64,000 bases of DNA from Alkalinema sp. CACIAM 70d (GCA_002148405.1 MUGG01000005.1:1-64000), one strand, 5' to 3'; counted from the stretch's first letter, positions 45,763-55,609 are shown. The notes: generated by a model not told the origin, from the letters alone. Numbers and translations: made by a program.

Positions 45763-46572
45763 ATGGGATTGATGAACTCCAATAGCCAGCCTGGTTTTCA
45801 GCCGATCGCCGGATCTCCTCTGTTTCCCTCTGCCATAGTCCAGTGTCTGACGGCGAGTTTGGCGATTAGTAGTCTAGTTTTGGGAACCTGTATTCCAGCT
45901 AAATCTGATCCAGCAACTGACCTGGCAACTCGTCAACCAACTGAGCAATCAACTGACCAAGAGACTCCCAAGGGAATCACGAAAGGGAGCACCAAAGCGC
46001 TAAACCCGGATAACGCGACCTATCAAGATAGCCAAAATTCCACGATCGCAGCTCTCCAGCCCGATCTCACGCCGTTTAATGTGAAGCAATTGAATCAGGG
46101 ACTATGTGAATCTTCGGTACCCGGCGTGAGCGATCGGATTGACTTTCAATCCAACCTGAGTCTTCCGAGTCTCTGGTTGGCTCGGGATCAATTTGCGGCT
46201 CAGGCGAAATTTGGGAGCAAACTTCTAGAAGGATGGCTCGCCTGTCCCCAGAACGCGATCGCCCAGCCCAAAGTCAGTGTCATCATTAATGAACAGCTCT
46301 GGAGCCTCCTGGATTATCTAGAGCGCTATCAATTTCTCAACCAATTTGGTACCGCAGCCCAACAGGAAGGTTTTAATCTGCGTCTCTTTAGCCGTCAGGG
46401 GCATATGCTAGCCGCCTATACCTGCGTTGTGCCCGGTCAAACAGAACCCGTGAATGGCGGGCAGCGTCCCTGTGCGATGCAACTGGATGCCTTGGGACGG
46501 GGAAGTGTGCGGGGGCGGTCTACGGGGCTTTTCGGATCGATTCCCACAACTGGCGGTATTGCTCAGCCATAG
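45763..46572 (+). CDS. Secreted hypothetical protein
   Basis: This 269-residue protein has a hydrophobic N-terminal export segment (VQCLTASLAISSLVLGTC near 27-44), a Thr/Gln-rich linker, and a C-terminal domain with LWSLLDYLERYQFLNQFGTAA, FNLRLFSRQGHMLAAYTC and MQLDALGRGSVRGRSTG near the end. ATG 45763 is chosen (a GTG at 45760 also fits). The 3' end overlaps the convergent solute-binding protein gene by 53 bp. No function can be assigned. Confidence 0.55.
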   Translation: MGLMNSNSQPGFQPIAGSPLFPSAIVQCLTASLAISSLVLGTCIPAKSDPATDLATRQPTEQSTDQETPKGITKGSTKALNPDNATYQDSQNSTIAALQPDLTPFNVKQLNQGLCESSVPGVSDRIDFQSNLSLPSLWLARDQFAAQAKFGSKLLEGWLACPQNAIAQPKVSVIINEQLWSLLDYLERYQFLNQFGTAAQQEGFNLRLFSRQGHMLAAYTCVVPGQTEPVNGGQRPCAMQLDALGRGSVRGRSTGLFGSIPTTGGIAQP

Positions 46573-47758
46573 CTGGAGACAGGGGTTGAAGAAACTCACT
46601 TTTATTAAATCGATCGCGATCGGGAAGTAACAACGGATTGCTTCGTAGGTCAGTCGAGAGTGTTTCAGGTCTCAGGGTTAACAGACTGGGTGAAGTGCCT
46701 TGACTAATCAGTGTGAACTGAGGCGCGAACTGGGGCTGTAAACCCAGCGTTGTCCATTGGGCAATGAGGCGATCGAGAGTTGAATTGGCTGTGACTGGCT
46801 GGGTTGGGATGGGTTGTACCCAGAGATCGGCCCAGAGCATGGTTCCAGAAGCGGGAAATACAGCCGCAAGATTTGGATTGCGGCGCAGTTGAGTCAGAAT
46901 TTCACTGGAGGAGCCGACCGCCACCCAGGTATCGCCCAGAATCAAGGCTTGCAAATAATGCTTAGAACTGTAGAACTTGACATTATTTTGCAGCGATCGT
47001 AGCTCTGAAGCGAGATTAGGTACTTTTTGAAGATCGCTGGGATTGCAGGATTGACCCAGCTTTTTTAAAACTAGGCCAATGACTTCGCGGGGTTGATCGG
47101 GTAGGGACAATCTGCCCTGAAGTTGAGATCGCCACAGATCAGACCAATCCGAGGGAGGCGTTATTCCCTTCTGTTCTAGTAAATCTTTGCGATACACGAT
47201 CGCCAAACTTCCCCAACGATAGGGAATGCCCCAGATTTGCCCATTGCCCGCATTCAGCCCCTCATCGTTACGCCGTACCAAATCTTGAAAAATACTAGGT
47301 AAGTTGTTCCAAGCAGCCCAAGCTTCCGGTGCGCTGCCTTGCCAACTATTGACCGCGATCGGTTGAATTAACTTTTGACGAATTGCGATCGAGAGCCAAT
47401 CATTCCCCAAACTAACTACATTTGCAGCTTGCTGATTAGGAGAAGGGCCAATCCAAGGCAGAGGCAACGGCACGATCGGTTTTGGGGTGGGCAGTTCGCC
47501 CGTGGCTTGACGTTTCCAGCGTTGCAGTAGATTAAATAAGTCCTGTAACTGTGCCTCTGGCCGCACATCCAGATGGATAGCGTTGGTTGTAGAAAATTCT
47601 TTAGAAATCTGTTGATTAAACGCCTTAGTTAACAAAGCCGGGACTGATCCCCGCAGCAACCGAATTCGCAAGGTAGCTTGGGACGCTGACTGACATCCTG
47701 TCAACGCAGATCCAAGGGCTAGGGCAGTAGTACTCGACAAAAAGGTTCGACGATCCAT
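46520..47758 (-). CDS. Extracellular solute-binding lipoprotein
   Basis: This 412-residue protein is a family 1 type solute-binding protein. The N-terminus MDRRTFLSSTTALALGSALTGC has a twin-Arg-like DRR, a hydrophobic stretch and a lipobox LTGC with the acylated cysteine at 22. Its domain shows GIPYRWGSLAIVYRKDLLEQKG and DTWVAVGSSSEILTQLRRNP. It resembles polyamine/iron-binding proteins, but the ligand is not clear. No permease or ATPase gene is adjacent. It converges with the secreted protein gene, overlapping by 53 bp. Confidence 0.75.
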   Translation of the reverse strand: MDRRTFLSSTTALALGSALTGCQSASQATLRIRLLRGSVPALLTKAFNQQISKEFSTTNAIHLDVRPEAQLQDLFNLLQRWKRQATGELPTPKPIVPLPLPWIGPSPNQQAANVVSLGNDWLSIAIRQKLIQPIAVNSWQGSAPEAWAAWNNLPSIFQDLVRRNDEGLNAGNGQIWGIPYRWGSLAIVYRKDLLEQKGITPPSDWSDLWRSQLQGRLSLPDQPREVIGLVLKKLGQSCNPSDLQKVPNLASELRSLQNNVKFYSSKHYLQALILGDTWVAVGSSSEILTQLRRNPNLAAVFPASGTMLWADLWVQPIPTQPVTANSTLDRLIAQWTTLGLQPQFAPQFTLISQGTSPSLLTLRPETLSTDLRSNPLLLPDRDRFNKSEFLQPLSPAMAEQYRQLWESIRKAP

Positions 47759-47887
47759 GGTGGCGACGAGGTTGACGGGACAAGATTGAGGGCTAGGATT
47801 TGCATTGCAGCATCCTGCATTCTAACCGTTGTTCCCGCCGATTTCGTTGAATTAGTAGGGGGCTTGAGGTGTGCTGAAGAATTTCTG

Positions 47888-48517
47888 TTAGTTGACTGGA
47901 TCAGCTTGCCGATGTTCCACACCAAAACCCACCAGGAGAATTTCTGAAGGTGGGACATCGGTGCTAGGACGGCGGTAAGTGACGATCGTACGCAGTCGGG
48001 TATCCGGGGCAATGAAGCGCATTTGATCCACCGCGACGGATTTCCGGTAAAAGGTGGTCATTTCCAAAGTCTGGCGGCTAGGTTGATAGGTGAAACGACC
48101 CGCGATCGATCCCCCTTCGGAATAGCCTTCATCCCGCAGGTAAAACCCACGAATAATGGAGTCATCCTGGTCTGCGGTGGCGGCGGCAATTGGGAGCGGT
48201 AATTCCCCCGGAACGAGGTCGGCATTGAGGAGATTTTCTGGGACAAAGAGAGCCTTCAGACTCATACCCACCCGATCGCCCTTTTCCGAGACCGTGTCAA
48301 AGTGGATAGCAAATCCGGGACAGGCTTGGGGCGTATCATGTTGCGCTTGCTCTGACAAAACCGTTTTCAACAATTTTTGCTTGGTCAAGTCATCTAAAGG
48401 ACTAGCTTGAAACTCGGTGTGCGATCGCTCAATTTCATTCTCTGCAAGATAATGATAAGTCCGTTCGGTGGCCCAATATCCTGCGCAGGCTTCAAAAAAT
48501 GCTTGGAAACTCAGCAT
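47888..48517 (-). CDS. Phycobiliprotein lyase, CpcS/CpeS family
   Basis: Lyases of this group attach phycocyanobilin or related bilins to cysteines of phycobiliproteins. The 209-residue protein has the start MLSFQAFFEACAGYWATERTYHYL, which mirrors the FFE-x-x-x-G-x-W-x-x-x-R-T-x-H-x-L motif, then GFYLRDEGYSEGGSIAGRF near 124-142 and VDQMRFIAPDTRLRTIVTYR near 164-183. It is full length. It could be CpcS, CpcU or CpeS; the sequence alone does not say. Confidence 0.8.
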   Translation of the reverse strand: MLSFQAFFEACAGYWATERTYHYLAENEIERSHTEFQASPLDDLTKQKLLKTVLSEQAQHDTPQACPGFAIHFDTVSEKGDRVGMSLKALFVPENLLNADLVPGELPLPIAAATADQDDSIIRGFYLRDEGYSEGGSIAGRFTYQPSRQTLEMTTFYRKSVAVDQMRFIAPDTRLRTIVTYRRPSTDVPPSEILLVGFGVEHRQADPVN

Positions 48518-48988
48518 TCACAATTCACAAATTCAACTAGGGTGATCCTAAAAGATCGCTCGGCTGAAAAGCAAATCACCCCTGAAAAGCAAAGCACAAC
48601 GGTTATCAAATATGGTCATCAAAAAGCATGATCATCACAACGATCGTCGAATATAAATGACAGTAACAAGGCATTACGATTTAGTTACAAATTCTTGCGT
48701 TATATGGCAAGTTCCGTAGATAATTCAGGCCAAGCGTCCTCAAGATCCTGTAAAAACTCTAACTCTTTGAAATGGAATTGGGTTGCAGAAAATTTTGGGT
48801 CGCATATTATCAACTTTTTGATTCCTGTTTGATTGATTTTTAGATTAAATATTTCGCAATGTAAACTACATTTTGCGCCTTAAGTAACGGTTTTTCCATA
48901 AAACGTTAAATGATTCCGCAGGAAATCCACCTTCGATCGAATCCCTCCCTAAGATGGGGGGTATTACACGGAGCATGGGGTCGATCGC
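48518..48988. other. AT-rich divergent intergenic region
   Basis: No gene or stable RNA is seen in this 471-bp gap. An 18-bp unit starting ctgaaaagcaaa is duplicated at 48564-48581 and 48582-48599 with a few changes. The promoters of the lyase gene and the downstream coiled-coil gene should lie here. Confidence 0.4.
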
Positions 48989-49345
48989 ATGGACACGCTA
49001 CAAACCCAAGTTACGTTGCTCAATCAAAAAATGGATGCATTATTCCAGGCGATTGAAGAATTAAGTCGTCAGGTTTCTAATGCACTCGGTGAGATGCGAG
49101 CAACTACCCAGACCCATTCACGTTCGAATAGTGGTGAAACGAATCATCACCGTCATATTCTGGATGATCTTTCCGATCACAAAGATATTTTGATCGATAG
49201 TAATGGGGCAGAAACGATGGCTGCAAGTAGCGATCGGATTATGACCCCGGAGTTGCAAATTCAACGCCTGACGGCTCAACTAACTGCCGCCTACAATCGG
49301 ATTGCAGCCTTGGAAGAACAGTTACTGGCTCGTCGAATTTCTTAA
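48989..49345 (+). CDS. Small coiled-coil protein
   Basis: This 118-residue protein has two helical segments with heptad spacing: LQTQVTLLNQKMDALFQAIEELSRQ at the start and LQIQRLTAQLTAAYNRIAALEEQLL at the end, with a His/Asp/Ser-rich linker between. It begins at ATG 48989. Its stop overlaps the convergent cobT-like stop by 4 bp. The function is unknown. Confidence 0.6.
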   Translation: MDTLQTQVTLLNQKMDALFQAIEELSRQVSNALGEMRATTQTHSRSNSGETNHHRHILDDLSDHKDILIDSNGAETMAASSDRIMTPELQIQRLTAQLTAAYNRIAALEEQLLARRIS

Positions 49346-50526
49346 TCGCGTAGCTGCCATTGACGCTCTAATAGATCTTCCACGGCAGCCACGAGTTGTT
49401 GATTACTCCATTGTTGGTAAAGATGGGCTGCGATTGCGCAGCCGCCTGCTCCCACCCCTTCTTTGACAAATCCCTGTTCGTACACTTGTAACTGAGGATA
49501 ACGGGATTGCCTAAAATCTAAGGCGGTGGCAATGAGGGGGACTCCACCAATGCTACGGCTGAGGCCGATCGTATCTCCTGTGGGATCTTCCGCTACCCAG
49601 CGAGTTGTTCCCACTACGATATTTTCAGGATTCCAGACTTGCTGCGGAGAATTCCAGCGAGGGGCGTCATCCCTCGAATGAGGTGCCATCCTAGCGGATA
49701 ACTTTCCGCCCCAAGTTTCTGGTAGCGTTTTTTGTAGGCGTTGGGCTAAGGCGTACACGGCTAGCATTTGTGTGCCCCCTGCCAACAACACTCCGCAGTA
49801 CCGACTGGCTGCAATCATCATTCCAGCAACTACAGGCTGCATAGGATCCCCGATCGCCGCTATGAGTTGTAAGGGAAAGTGGGAGTCGCTAGTAGATTGC
49901 CTGAAATCTTGCAGCGCTGATTGAACTAGCTGCTGCTTCTGAGTATGGTTACACGTGGGATGGCTGCTGTTGACTTTGCCTAGGGCTGGAATGCCCAATC
50001 CCAATAGTAATGCCAATGCTGTTGTCGTTCCTCCAACAACACACTCTCCAATGATGAGATAACGATTTTGTAAATCTTGTCCGAATTGTTGACCTAACTG
50101 AAGACCTACTTGAAATAAATGCTGTACTGTAGTGAGCTCTAAGGCTGTCCCTGTACTCAGACAACGGGCTGCCTGTCCACCGCAGTCGATACAAGGAATG
50201 GGAGGAGACTCTAGCAATCCAGCATTGATGATGTGGGTCGGAATAGAAAGGCACTCCACGATCGCCCGAGAAATAAAAGTTGGGGATGCGCCCGCTTGCA
50301 ACGGTGGCAAAGGATAGCAGGGCTGGGGTTGCACACCCTGGTAGAGGAACTCTGCATCCGCAAGGGCTGTGTAGCGCCGATCGCCTGGATTTGCCCCTGC
50401 GGCAGAGATTCCAGGAATTAGGCCCGTTTCTGTAAATCCCAAGACACAGATAAATTCGGGTTGTTGTCTTTGGTAGCGTTGCAGCCAACGTTCTGCCTGA
50501 GATCGTTGCGTATAGATGTTAATCAT
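49342..50526 (-). CDS. cobT: CobT-like nicotinate-nucleotide phosphoribosyltransferase
   Basis: This 394-residue protein matches the cyanobacterial/archaeal CobT group, which prepares the lower-ligand nucleotide of cobamides from nicotinate mononucleotide. Blocks include ISAAGANPGDRRYTALADAEFL near residue 40, GECVVGGTTTALALLLGLGIPALGKVNSSHPTCNH near 160, and VKEGVGAGGCAIAAHL near 353. It starts at ATG 50526, 51 bp downstream of the DUF2232 gene on the same strand. Actual base specificity is not clear from sequence. Confidence 0.85.
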   Translation of the reverse strand: MINIYTQRSQAERWLQRYQRQQPEFICVLGFTETGLIPGISAAGANPGDRRYTALADAEFLYQGVQPQPCYPLPPLQAGASPTFISRAIVECLSIPTHIINAGLLESPPIPCIDCGGQAARCLSTGTALELTTVQHLFQVGLQLGQQFGQDLQNRYLIIGECVVGGTTTALALLLGLGIPALGKVNSSHPTCNHTQKQQLVQSALQDFRQSTSDSHFPLQLIAAIGDPMQPVVAGMMIAASRYCGVLLAGGTQMLAVYALAQRLQKTLPETWGGKLSARMAPHSRDDAPRWNSPQQVWNPENIVVGTTRWVAEDPTGDTIGLSRSIGGVPLIATALDFRQSRYPQLQVYEQGFVKEGVGAGGCAIAAHLYQQWSNQQLVAAVEDLLERQWQLRD

Positions 50527-50577
50527 CTAAATCAATTATCCGGTCAATCCTAAAAGTTGTGACGCACCTAGAGAAGA

Positions 50578-51312
50578 TTACTCATCCATTAACACTTGTA
50601 TCCACTTAGGCGGATCGGGAATGGGATTGCCAAGGCGATTGCACAGGATATAAGCAACCACATGCACCAAACCAACGTAGACAATATTTTTAACGACGAT
50701 CGCAGCCACCGTCAGCCCTTGAACTAAATTCAAGCTGGGTTGTTGCAGGATGCCTAGGATGTTAAAAATCCATTCCACAAACCCCGTAACCTGAATCGTG
50801 GCATAGAGCCATAGATCATCTCCCAGCAAAAGTGACACCAGCCAAATCCGGAAAAAGGTTCCGAAGGTCGTCAGTACCGTGCCTAAAAAAATAGCAAAGC
50901 TCCATCGGCTGCGACGAAACCACAAGCTCCCAAACGTCCAGCCTAAAACGCCATAGGGAATCAAAAACTGAATTGCCCGTACAGGCCCCATCAACACACT
51001 CAACAGCAAAACTGCCACAAGAACGCCCATGCCCGCTGCCCGATTGCCCCACCGCAGATAAATAATCGCGATCGGCAGCGGAAAAAAAATCATCATAGGC
51101 CCGAGGGGAAAGTAAAAATTCACCAACCACAGCAACCCGGCAGCGCTGGCGAGGAACGCGGTTTCCACCATGACGATCGGGCTGTTGGGATCAACCCCTT
51201 GCCGCTGGGTTTCGGGGGATTTTTCCAGGTTGGGGACAATATCATCCAACCAGCCACGATCGTCGTCAGCTTCAGGAGAACCTTGGGAGTTGTTGGGGAT
51301 AGGAGCAGTCAT
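50578..51312 (-). CDS. DUF2232 membrane protein
   Basis: This 244-residue protein has about six hydrophobic helices and an acidic N-terminal tail and matches cyanobacterial DUF2232 (YybS-like) proteins. The MIFFPLPIAIIYLRWGNRAAGMGVLVA segment near 74-100 is typical. It may be a membrane transporter component or scaffold; the function is unknown. It lies upstream of cobT with a 51-bp gap and may share a transcript. Confidence 0.75.
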   Translation of the reverse strand: MTAPIPNNSQGSPEADDDRGWLDDIVPNLEKSPETQRQGVDPNSPIVMVETAFLASAAGLLWLVNFYFPLGPMMIFFPLPIAIIYLRWGNRAAGMGVLVAVLLLSVLMGPVRAIQFLIPYGVLGWTFGSLWFRRSRWSFAIFLGTVLTTFGTFFRIWLVSLLLGDDLWLYATIQVTGFVEWIFNILGILQQPSLNLVQGLTVAAIVVKNIVYVGLVHVVAYILCNRLGNPIPDPPKWIQVLMDE

Positions 51313-51417
51313 GCCAGCGGCTTAAGTTTGAACAGATCTACTGTAACGTTAGTTCGAAATTGCCGCATTCGTAAAAAAAATCACGCACCCTTTTACCCTC
51401 CCACCCTCCTACTAGTT

Positions 51418-52656
51418 CTACCCCTGCACCACCTGCACCTGCGCCGCACAAGCTTTGGCCCGATCGCGCGCTTCTTCGATCGTGGATCCCAGGGCCAGCG
51501 CTACCCCCATGCGACGGTTGGCATAGCTCTTGGGCTTACCAAAGAGCCGTAACTTACTCGTTGGAACCTGTAAAGCTTCTGCCACGCCCGTAAATTGCGG
51601 ATTCTCCGTTGGTTCCGTTCCCAAAATCACCGCCGAGGCACCGGGTTTGATCAGGTCAATCTCGCCGATCGGCAAACCCGCGATCGCCCGCACATGTAAC
51701 TCAAACTCAGACATGTTTTGGCTAATCATCGTTACCATGCCTGTGTCGTGGGGGCGGGGACTGACCTCGCTGAAGTAGACTGTCTGTTCCCCCGTAGGAT
51801 CCCCTTCAATGAACAATTCCACGCCAAATAATCCCCAACCGCCTAAAGCTTCCGTAATTTTGGCCGCGATCGCCTGACATTGGGCGAGGGTGGTTTCTGA
51901 CAGCTCGCAGGGTTGCCAAGATTCACGATAATCGCCACTGATTTGCATATGGCCAATCGGCGGACAGAAATGGGTGCCATCGATCGCCCGGACGGTCAGC
52001 AATGTAATCTCGGTGTGGAAATTGACAAAGCCTTCGATAATTACCCGATCGTTTTGCGTCCGGCCCTTGGCGTGGGCATAGTCCCAAGCGGGCAAAATAT
52101 CCGCCTCCGTTTTCACGGTACTTTGGCCTTTGCCGGAGGAACTCATCACTGGCTTGACCACACAGGGCAGACCAATTTCTGCGATCGCTGCTTGGTATTC
52201 CGCTTCTGTATCGGCAAAGCGATAGGGCGAAGTTTTCAACCCTAGGGATTCCGCCGCCAGCCGCCGGATCCCTTCCCGGTTCATCGTGAGAAAGGTCGCA
52301 TTGGCCGTCGGAATGACTCGCCAGCCCTGCTTTTCCAGTTCAATCAACGTCGGCGTGGCGATCGCTTCCACTTCCGGCACGATGAAGCTGGGTTGCTCCG
52401 CTTCAATCACCGATCGCAGAGCCTCCCCATCCAACATACTGATCACATGGGAACGGTGGGCAAACTGCATGGCCGGGGCATTGGCGTAGGCATCCACCGC
52501 GATCACTTCCAAGCCCAAGCGCATCGCTTCGATCGCTACTTCCCGCCCTAATTCCCCGGAGCCAAGGAGTAATAGGCGTTGTGCTCCAGGTTTGAGGGGA
52601 GTTCCCCACGGGGCTAGGTCAGCAGTAGACGGTACAGCAGGTTGATTCGTAGCCAT
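51418..52656 (-). CDS. purT: Formate-dependent GAR transformylase PurT
   Basis: PurT makes formyl-GAR from GAR, formate and ATP, replacing PurN when folate is limiting. The 412-residue protein is an ATP-grasp enzyme with [27 protein letters not shown] at its N-terminus, [14 protein letters not shown] near residue 150, and the [15 protein letters not shown] block near 279. ATG 52656 is chosen over the TTG at 52671. It is divergent from petJ. Confidence 0.96.
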   Translation of the reverse strand: MATNQPAVPSTADLAPWGTPLKPGAQRLLLLGSGELGREVAIEAMRLGLEVIAVDAYANAPAMQFAHRSHVISMLDGEALRSVIEAEQPSFIVPEVEAIATPTLIELEKQGWRVIPTANATFLTMNREGIRRLAAESLGLKTSPYRFADTEAEYQAAIAEIGLPCVVKPVMSSSGKGQSTVKTEADILPAWDYAHAKGRTQNDRVIIEGFVNFHTEITLLTVRAIDGTHFCPPIGHMQISGDYRESWQPCELSETTLAQCQAIAAKITEALGGWGLFGVELFIEGDPTGEQTVYFSEVSPRPHDTGMVTMISQNMSEFELHVRAIAGLPIGEIDLIKPGASAVILGTEPTENPQFTGVAEALQVPTSKLRLFGKPKSYANRRMGVALALGSTIEEARDRAKACAAQVQVVQG

Positions 52657-52740
52657 TCCAACAGTCTCCAAATCAGGTGCACGCTGGATTATCTCACTCC
52701 CTGGGGGCTAAACCGATCGCAACTGGCTTTACGTAGCGCA

Positions 52741-52792
52741 ATCTTTGACAATATGTCTTATTGCAGTCTTGTAATCTTTGACCACCTGTCTT
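52741..52792 (+). promoter_or_regulatory. Direct repeat upstream of petJ
   Basis: atctttgacaatatgtctt (52741-52759) and atctttgaccacctgtctt (52774-52792) match at 15 of 19 positions and start 33 bp apart, close to three helical turns. The first holds TTGACA (52745-52750), with a TGTAAT-like -10 box near 52770. Either copy could be an activator or repressor site for petJ. Confidence 0.4.
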
Positions 52793-52862
52793 TTGACCCA
52801 GTAAATCCCTTCTCAACAGAATGGGGGACGGTAATCCTTGAGCGTAGAACACTGGTATCAAA

Positions 52863-53198
52863 ATGTTAAGAAAGCTTTTTCTGGGATTGATCGCGATCGT
52901 TGCGACCCTTTCCTTTGCCCTGCCGTCCTATGCTGCCGATGCTGCTGCTGGGGCTAAAGTGTTCGCGGCCAACTGTGCTGCTTGCCATGCGGGTGGACGC
53001 AATGCCGTGAACCCGACAAAAACTCTGCAACAAGCTGACCTCGACAAATACGGTATGGCTTCCGCAGAAGCGATCATCCAGCAGGTGACGAACGGTAAAA
53101 ACGCAATGCCTGCCTTTGGAGCCAAACTCCAAGCCGATCAAATTGAAAATGTGGCAGCCTATGTGCTGGCTCAGGCTGGCCAGAATTGGGCCAAATAA
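52863..53198 (+). CDS. petJ: Cytochrome c6
   Basis: Cytochrome c6 carries electrons in the thylakoid lumen from cytochrome b6f to photosystem I and may replace plastocyanin when copper is scarce. The 111-residue precursor has a signal peptide cleaved near SYA (residue 24). The haem site C38-A-A-C41-H42 is clear and Met82 in NAMPAF is the axial ligand. A terminator follows. A direct repeat lies in the upstream region. Confidence 0.95.
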   Translation: MLRKLFLGLIAIVATLSFALPSYAADAAAGAKVFAANCAACHAGGRNAVNPTKTLQQADLDKYGMASAEAIIQQVTNGKNAMPAFGAKLQADQIENVAAYVLAQAGQNWAK

Positions 53199-53278
53199 GA
53201 CTCAGCCAAGGGAAGACTAAGCCAAGTCGGCTCCTTGTGAGTTAGAGTCGCCATTCATTTTGAATACTGACCCTAGGG

Positions 53279-53307
53279 AGAGGCTTAAAAAGTGTTAAGC
53301 CTCTTTT
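53279..53307 (+). terminator. Rho-independent terminator of petJ
   Basis: AGAGGCTTAA (53279-53288) pairs with TTAAGCCTCT (53295-53304), followed by T residues. Confidence 0.9.
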
Positions 53308-53639
53308 CCTTTTGAGGCATGAAATTCTGTTCTTGAATGCCTTGCTGTCGGTAGATTGGGTGCTCGTAGCGGCAACTTTTCCGGTTGCTTGTAGGTCTAT
53401 GGAGAAGATAGAGTGAGGTTAATTGTTCTGTAAAAGTTATGTAAAACGATAATTTTTCCTCTTTTCCTCTCTATCTTGACTAGTAGATCCCTCTTGACTA
53501 GTAGATTCTCTGGAATAGCATTGCTTTTAAATCCATCTTTAGATTGATTCTCAAATACAGGTTTTCGGTTAAAGCGATCATTCTGGTCAGGATCGGTCTA
53601 GATTAGTAAAAACTCAAGTTGATTTGGACTTTATAGGAT
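53308..53639. repeat. Intergenic region with an 18-bp tandem duplication
   Basis: tcttgactagtagatccc (53474-53491) is followed by tcttgactagtagattct (53492-53509). No other feature is visible between the petJ terminator and the next start codon. Confidence 0.85.
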
Positions 53640-54443
53640 ATGCGATCGCAGTTTCTGGGTATTGTGGGCGGTGTAGCGCTCGGCCTCAGCCTTAGTGGAG
53701 GGTTCAGTGGAATTGCCACAGCGGCAATGACGGAGGGGCAAGTTGCGCGGGTAGTGGAGTCGCTTCGACAGGTCGGTGTGCAAAGTCCAAAGAGTGATGG
53801 CCTGTATAGTGACTGGCGAGTTAAAGCTGCCAATATCCCCATTTGGTCAAAGTCCTGTCTCGGGAAACCCCTGACGCCACAGCAGTTTAACGATAGTCCA
53901 GCTACCGCCCGTAATATTGTGAACTGTGTGATTAAGGACGTGGCGACAACGGAAAATCAGCAGGCGAACGGCGATGAAGCACTCACCGTTCGTCGGATTG
54001 CTGCTTGGTGGATGACGGGAGATAGCGGTCTTTATAACAGCCCTGGTACTGCTACCTATACGAACCAAGTGCTGAGTTTATATCAACAAGCCCAAGACAA
54101 GCCCGCCAATGCGGCAAAACCAACGGGCAACACCAAGCCTACAGGCAACACCAAGCCTACAGATAGCGGTTCTTCCAGTTCTGCGGATAAAACGGTCAAG
54201 GCGACTGCAGGACGCAGTACGGCCTACGATCGCTATATGCAAGTGGGTTACACTGCCACCCAAAAGCGTAACCATCGCACGGCATTGCTCTTTTTCCGGC
54301 GGGCACTGGATGAACGCCCCAATGATACCTATGCAATCCAAGCGATTAAGAACGTAGAAGCCTATCTGGCCCAAGGCAAAGGCAGCACAGGAACCTCTAG
54401 TCCCTCCGACAACCCACCTTCCCCTGAGCCGCCCAAGCCTTAA
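53640..54443 (+). CDS. Secreted protein with C-terminal TPR-like helices
   Basis: This 267-residue protein has a signal peptide (cleavage near ATAAM, residue 29), an N-terminal domain with CLGKPLTPQQFNDSPATARNIVNCV, a linker with repeated PTGNTK units and Ser/Pro content, and a C-terminal helical region (YDRYMQVGYTATQKRNHRTALLFFRRALDERPND) that reads as one TPR-like unit. The two cysteines near residues 77 and 100 may form a disulfide. The function is unknown; a periplasmic location is likely. Confidence 0.65.
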   Translation: MRSQFLGIVGGVALGLSLSGGFSGIATAAMTEGQVARVVESLRQVGVQSPKSDGLYSDWRVKAANIPIWSKSCLGKPLTPQQFNDSPATARNIVNCVIKDVATTENQQANGDEALTVRRIAAWWMTGDSGLYNSPGTATYTNQVLSLYQQAQDKPANAAKPTGNTKPTGNTKPTDSGSSSSADKTVKATAGRSTAYDRYMQVGYTATQKRNHRTALLFFRRALDERPNDTYAIQAIKNVEAYLAQGKGSTGTSSPSDNPPSPEPPKP

Positions 54444-54542
54444 CAGCGCCTAGTTGAATAGCCTGCTTGAAATTTTCTTGCTTAAAGCTTACTTGAAGTC
54501 TGCTTGAAATTTGTTCAGTCCGTCCTGATGGGAGTCCGATTG

Positions 54543-54962
54543 ATGAAACGTTTAGCTGCTTGGGCGATCGCCTGTTCAGTTCTAGTGATGCCGAATGCTG
54601 CGATCGCTGCAGAATGGAAGAAAGTTACCGAAAATTCTGTTAAAGACACCTTTTTCATTGACACCAGTTCAATCCAGCGCACTGGAAATACGGTGACTTA
54701 CTGGGAATATCGTGAGTTTCCAGAACCCAATAATCCTTTTTTAGAAAATACGATCGAGGAAGCCCTCCATGGGGTTGTGATTCGTTGGTCTGCGGATTGT
54801 AATTCCAAGACCCAACGTCTCCGCCGGGTGAATGCGTTTGGCAAAGATCGGAAACTGATCCAACGGTTTGACTATGGGGATACCGGAACCCTAGTGCAAC
54901 CGCGCCAAGGAAGTAGTGGATACGAAGTTCTCCAGTATGCCTGTGCCCAGCCCGCAACCTAG
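54543..54962 (+). CDS. Secreted surface-adhesin E-like protein
   Basis: This 139-residue protein has a signal peptide (MKRLAAWAIACSVLVM, cleavage near IAA residue 22). The remainder has the pattern of surface-adhesin protein E: WKKVTENSVKDTFFIDTSSIQRTGNTVTYWEY, a conserved middle, and a paired cysteine late (YEVLQYAC). ATG 54543 is supported by the signal peptide; ATG 54528 and TTG 54504 are also in frame. It follows the previous secreted protein gene on the same strand. The ligand is unknown. Confidence 0.6.
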   Translation: MKRLAAWAIACSVLVMPNAAIAAEWKKVTENSVKDTFFIDTSSIQRTGNTVTYWEYREFPEPNNPFLENTIEEALHGVVIRWSADCNSKTQRLRRVNAFGKDRKLIQRFDYGDTGTLVQPRQGSSGYEVLQYACAQPAT

Positions 54963-55138
54963 GAGATTAGCATTTAGTAGAGGGGGGAACGTTTAGGTTC
55001 GTCAACTTTCAGGGTTTGTCAACGGCCAGGAGTTGGTTCACTTGCAATTGACGAATCCCTACCTCTGTTACCCACCGACCCCTTTACCCACTGACCCATT
55101 CGGGATTTTCTTTGCACGCTACTCTCTGACTCAACCTC

Positions 55139-55609
55139 CTAATCCTCAATTTTTTTCTTGGGACGGTTCAGTTCTTGGGTTTTGGCTTTGGCTGCTTCGT
55201 AAGCCGTTTGGTACGCTTTGCCGCCTAGCATGACATCGCCATAGTACTCATAGGGCATCTCACCATAGATAGGCAATGGATCGTCCTCTGGGTAATCTTC
55301 TTGGGCTTCTTCGATCGCGGCTTTGAGTTGCTTCAAGGTCAGGGCTTGGGCAGAAAAGTAATACAAATCGTCTGGTTTCTGACTCAGTTGATTGATATTG
55401 GGATCCACTAAGCAATCTGCCAGCTCTAACCAGCAATGCTCGATCGGTTGGAAGGGGGTGCCGGGAAAGACCAGAAAGCCTTGCACATAGAGTACCTCTT
55501 CTCCCATCTCCAAGGCAGCTTTGTACGCAGTTTCAAATGGAGACTTGCCCTTACGACCGATTTGTTGGGCGATCGTGCGGGATTGTTCGAGATTTAGAGG
55601 TTTATTCAT
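55139..55609 (-). CDS. Hypothetical protein
   Basis: This 156-residue soluble protein begins MNKPLNLEQS at ATG 55609. It has VLYVQGFLVFPGTPFQPIEHCWLELADCLVDPNINQL near 42-78, an acidic stretch EEAQEDYPEDDPLP, and a Lys-rich tail. The mix of strands and the conserved-looking HCWLEL suggest an enzyme-like fold, but I cannot name it. A longer reading to 55690 exists but lacks ribosome-binding support. Confidence 0.5.
   Translation of the reverse strand: MNKPLNLEQSRTIAQQIGRKGKSPFETAYKAALEMGEEVLYVQGFLVFPGTPFQPIEHCWLELADCLVDPNINQLSQKPDDLYYFSAQALTLKQLKAAIEEAQEDYPEDDPLPIYGEMPYEYYGDVMLGGKAYQTAYEAAKAKTQELNRPKKKIED

Noticed and set aside
45763..46572. Circadian COP23-type protein
   Set aside because: The export signal and a GRGSVRG segment suggested it, but the rest of the COP23 pattern is missing.
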